Assembly: GCA_007131745.1 (NCBI GenBank)
Contig: SLPX01000355.1
Span: forward strand, 1-17,483
Direction: 5' to 3'
From: Myxococcales bacterium
GTDB lineage: Bacteria > Myxococcota > Polyangia > HGW-17 > SLPX01
DNA: 17,483 nucleotides
The first letter of the stretch is position 1. Each line of letters begins with the position of its first letter. The position numbers and the translations under genes were made by a program. The notes under the pieces were generated by a model that worked only from the letters and a program-made list of their open reading frames with translations, did no database searches and was not told where the DNA came from. Of this stretch, positions 15,482 through 17,483 are shown piece after piece.

Positions 15482-16413
15482 TGGACGACAAGCGGTTTTT
15501 CCGTTGTTTTTACGTTGCTCTCTGCGAACTCGACAAACGGGGATTCGGGTTCAGGCTGGAAGACGGGTTGTGCCCGGATGTTTTGTCCCTAATCTCGGAA
15601 AAACATGGTCAAACGAACGAAAAAGTTGATTCCCTGCACCGCCGACTCTGTTCGGTCCTCCCGGAAAATCCCGCACTGATCAACACTACGTGGTTCACCC
15701 GTGATGAAGGTGAAGGATTCGGAAGCCCGAAGACCGGATTGCCGGAAAGAGTCATGGAAATCTTCCCCCTTGCCATGAGAGACCGAATGGCGCTTACAAT
15801 GGGAACGGTATCGAGAGCCCCCGGTCTTCTACAGTCGGAAACCTGTCTCGAGATCGGCCGCTTACTTTGGGGGAATCTGGTTTCAATGCCGGATACCGAT
15901 TCAGTCGACCTCCTGGATAGGCTCGCGCTTCAATCGGAAGATCGCCTGCAAAGACTCGTGGAAAGACTCGGAATGAGTATTTTCGCCCGTTTTCTACAGC
16001 ATCTTCCAGAACGATCCTGTGTCCGGCTCTGCCGACGATTAGACGCCCACTTGGCTCAAGAAGTCTGGACGACCAGGCGAAGAATCGCGGAGGTTGGAGA
16101 ACAAACGGGCGAAAACACGTGGCGCCCCAACCGGGAAGCGCTCGAAGCAGGGTTCGTTGATAACCCGTCCAGGAGTCTCCGGCGCATGGGAGGTTATGTA
16201 TTGTGCCGCGCACTGCGGAACAATCCGCTAACGGTCAGGCAAATCGCACAGCGATTACCCCAACCCCTTGGAAAAGATATTTTATACTTCCTGGAAAAAC
16301 CTGGACATCTAGGCGCGGAAATCGAATGTCGAGATGCACTGTCCCTGCTCGCCGGAGAAATGCGTATTTCAATGGACAGGCTGAAGCAATCCTGCTCGCG
16401 AAAAGCCGATTAA
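15481..16413 (+). CDS. Unknown helical protein coupled to the phosphatase gene
   Basis: A 310-aa soluble protein, predicted almost wholly helical, rich in Arg and Leu. The frame also has a TTG at 15478, but the ATG at 15481 sharing its A with the upstream TGA is the natural start (TGATG), implying translational coupling to the phosphatase gene. Residues 158-195 (RLVERLGMSIFARFLQHLPERSC and on) vaguely recall the repeated helices of FliG-type or armadillo-like proteins, but the match is too weak to assign. Eight cysteines are scattered without a metal motif. There is no signal or membrane segment, so the product is probably cytoplasmic. Its stop codon overlaps the stop of the convergent gene within TTAA (16410-16413). 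Confidence 0.72.
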   Translation: MDDKRFFRCFYVALCELDKRGFGFRLEDGLCPDVLSLISEKHGQTNEKVDSLHRRLCSVLPENPALINTTWFTRDEGEGFGSPKTGLPERVMEIFPLAMRDRMALTMGTVSRAPGLLQSETCLEIGRLLWGNLVSMPDTDSVDLLDRLALQSEDRLQRLVERLGMSIFARFLQHLPERSCVRLCRRLDAHLAQEVWTTRRRIAEVGEQTGENTWRPNREALEAGFVDNPSRSLRRMGGYVLCRALRNNPLTVRQIAQRLPQPLGKDILYFLEKPGHLGAEIECRDALSLLAGEMRISMDRLKQSCSRKAD

Positions 16414-16874
16414 CGACACTCGGCCTTTTGCGTCCATGTCCGGTTGAATTTCCTCTTGGGGTCGGTTCCAACGAAATTTATCCTCAAGCGAGCAACCCTC
16501 GGGGGGCAAAGCCTTTGTATGCCTGGAAGCTTCAACGAGTAGTTTTTGCTGTGTTCGTCGACTTCCGCCAGCTTCACCTGCCGAGCCTTTGCCGGTTTTC
16601 GTTGATCCTGCAGGAAATTCGACCACCATGTGAAATGCCCTTCTTTTACAGTTGTCTGTTTTCCCTTGGCGTCAAAAAACTTGATCCTCACCACTGTGTA
16701 GTTTTCCGTGGGAAAAACCTGATCAAGCTCCATTCTGACGGCAGGACCTGGAGGCTGCTCCTTGTCCTTATCCTTATCCTTGTCCTTGGATTCGGCAAAA
16801 GCAAGGACCGCAGATAAGAAAACAGCGGACAACGCGGCTTTGGTAAAAAAACTTCTTAAATTTTTGGTTCTCAT
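16410..16874 (-). CDS. Secreted protein with Lys-Asp repeat
   Basis: A 154-aa predicted periplasmic or exported protein. The signal peptide is residues 1-27 (basic MRTKNLR, hydrophobic 14-26, cleavage after A-F-A). The mature N-terminus begins with four Lys-Asp pairs, KDKDKDKDK, then a proline-rich turn and a compact mixed domain (about 46-150) with FPTENYTVVRIKFFDAKGK and YSLKLPGIQRLCPP; two Cys (122 and 153) near its ends could pair. Shine-Dalgarno AAAGGGG (16880-16886) is five bases from the start. No family is recognised. It ends in a stop overlapping that of the convergent helical protein gene, and it follows the lipoprotein gene at 17431 by 86 bp on the same strand. Confidence 0.75.
   Translation of the reverse strand: MRTKNLRSFFTKAALSAVFLSAVLAFAESKDKDKDKDKEQPPGPAVRMELDQVFPTENYTVVRIKFFDAKGKQTTVKEGHFTWWSNFLQDQRKPAKARQVKLAEVDEHSKNYSLKLPGIQRLCPPRVARLRINFVGTDPKRKFNRTWTQKAECR
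16759..16788. repeat. Five-copy hexamer microsatellite coding Lys-Asp
   Basis: TCCTTG/TCCTTA repeats five times at 16759-16788 in plus orientation, read on the minus strand as AAGGA(C/T) codon pairs (the last unit is Lys-Glu). Because the unit is six bases, gain or loss of copies would keep the frame and only change the length of the charged N-terminal linker of the secreted protein. Confidence 0.85.
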
Positions 16875-16960
16875 TGTATCCCCTTTCTCTTCTTAACCGA
16901 TTCCAACCAATGGTTATGCACCTTCATCAGAATTCTCTAAACCTTCACCCAAAACAAATC

Positions 16961-17431
16961 TCAGTTTAGCTGCCACCCATCCTTTGTTTTCACCACTTCC
17001 CTGATAAAATCCGACTCAGCAACCCTTGAGCCCTTTTTATGCCATGCCTTTATCTGGAAAACCACTCTTCCCGGCTCCGACCCGACCACCCCTTCTATTT
17101 CCAGCCGTTCATACCCCAGAAAAAGCCTTGTCTGTTCGGCCAAAAGACCAAACCTCTTTTTCGCCAATTCCAGGTTAGCGGATCCCTCGTCGGGATCGAT
17201 TTCAGTCATGTTCAGAATTCTTTCCCTGGTGCTTAAACGAAACATCGTATCCACGTCCCGGCTCAACCACGCCGTGTTGTACTTTTCCACAACCTGACGC
17301 GCTGCCTCAACCTCTTCGGGAGCGGCCTTTTTGCTGCAACCGCCTAACTCCAATCCACACGCCGCCACGGAAAGAAGTATGATTACATATGCGGGAATAT
17401 TGGCTCCACTGATTTTTTTATTCAAGATCAT
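16961..17431 (-). CDS. NTF2-like/SnoaL-type lipoprotein
   Basis: A 156-aa lipoprotein. The signal runs to one of two possible lipidated cysteines, Cys25 (S-V-A-A-C) or Cys32 (L-G-G-C); the latter gives a mature N-terminus CSKKAAPEE, typical of outer-membrane sorting. The mature part starts with a helix VEAARQVVEKYNTAWLSRDVD (about 41-61), followed by helix and four-strand pattern ending in VVKTKDGWQLN, which matches the NTF2-like (DUF4878/SnoaL-type) cone fold used for ligand binding or as an anti-aggregation module. No ligand can be named. No good Shine-Dalgarno is visible before the ATG at 17431, so the start has moderate support. It precedes the Lys-Asp repeat gene on the same strand. Confidence 0.72.
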   Translation of the reverse strand: MILNKKISGANIPAYVIILLSVAACGLELGGCSKKAAPEEVEAARQVVEKYNTAWLSRDVDTMFRLSTRERILNMTEIDPDEGSANLELAKKRFGLLAEQTRLFLGYERLEIEGVVGSEPGRVVFQIKAWHKKGSRVAESDFIREVVKTKDGWQLN

Positions 17432-17483
17432 ATTTCAAAACCAAACTTCAGACAAAAAAACCACCTGACTTAAAAGCTTCAAA

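Noticed and set aside
16203..16817. 204-aa plus-strand open frame spanning the convergent gene ends
   Set aside because: It overlaps the end of the helical-protein gene and lies antisense to the secreted Lys-Asp protein, which has a signal peptide and ribosome binding site.
1..17483. CRISPR array, tRNA/rRNA genes, insertion sequences or phage genes
   Set aside because: No regularly spaced repeats, cloverleaf sequences, transposase/integrase motifs or terminal inverted repeats were seen on either strand.

Overview
The window looks like chromosomal DNA from an uncultured Gram-negative bacterium of the former Deltaproteobacteria (Myxococcota / Desulfobacterota / Bradymonadota-like). This rests on an outer-membrane lifestyle (at least five lipoprotein or secreted genes), a class A PBP with an ACRQPGS-type active site, an orphan GspE N-terminal-domain protein, cysteine-rich secreted modules and roughly 50% GC by eye. 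The taxonomic call is inference. I see no rRNA, tRNA, CRISPR, integrase or transposase, so this is an ordinary but poorly characterised chromosomal region.

Layout: (a) 1-1617: the 5' end of a minus-strand gene running off the left edge, a regulatory-looking intergenic stretch, then two tandem lipoprotein genes sharing a six-cysteine domain (three copies in all). (b) 1634-2908, minus: a GspE-N/MshEN-domain protein with a probable GAF-like C-terminal domain. (c) 3113-6514, plus: a bifunctional class A penicillin-binding protein followed by a small double zinc-knuckle protein. (d) 6538-9817: a glycosylation block. A dolichol-phosphate-mannose-synthase-like GT2 enzyme and a lipoprotein are on the minus strand, divergent from a GT-C polytopic glycosyltransferase that carries a cysteine-rich cassette near its C-terminus. 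(e) 9831-11177, minus: a large helical lipoprotein. (f) 11468-14502, plus: a tightly coupled three-gene operon of a degenerate iron-type alcohol dehydrogenase, a small protein resembling SCP2-type lipid carriers, and an intact iron-dependent alcohol dehydrogenase. (g) 14552-16413, plus: a small protein with a candidate leaderless promoter, a secreted TpbA-like dual-specificity phosphatase and a coupled unknown protein. (h) 16410-17431, minus: a secreted protein with a Lys-Asp hexamer repeat and an NTF2-like lipoprotein.

Functionally, most products act at the cell envelope: peptidoglycan synthesis, polyprenyl-phosphate sugar synthesis and its likely use by the GT-C enzyme, several lipoproteins and a periplasmic phosphatase. 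The least conventional unit is the iron-ADH pseudoenzyme / small protein / active iron-ADH operon. Its gene overlaps suggest the three products are made together, and the degenerate copy has lost three of four iron ligands and the canonical cofactor loop while keeping the fold-defining motifs. That operon, the shared six-cysteine lipoprotein domain and the cysteine cassette in the GT-C enzyme are the best candidates for undescribed biology here.
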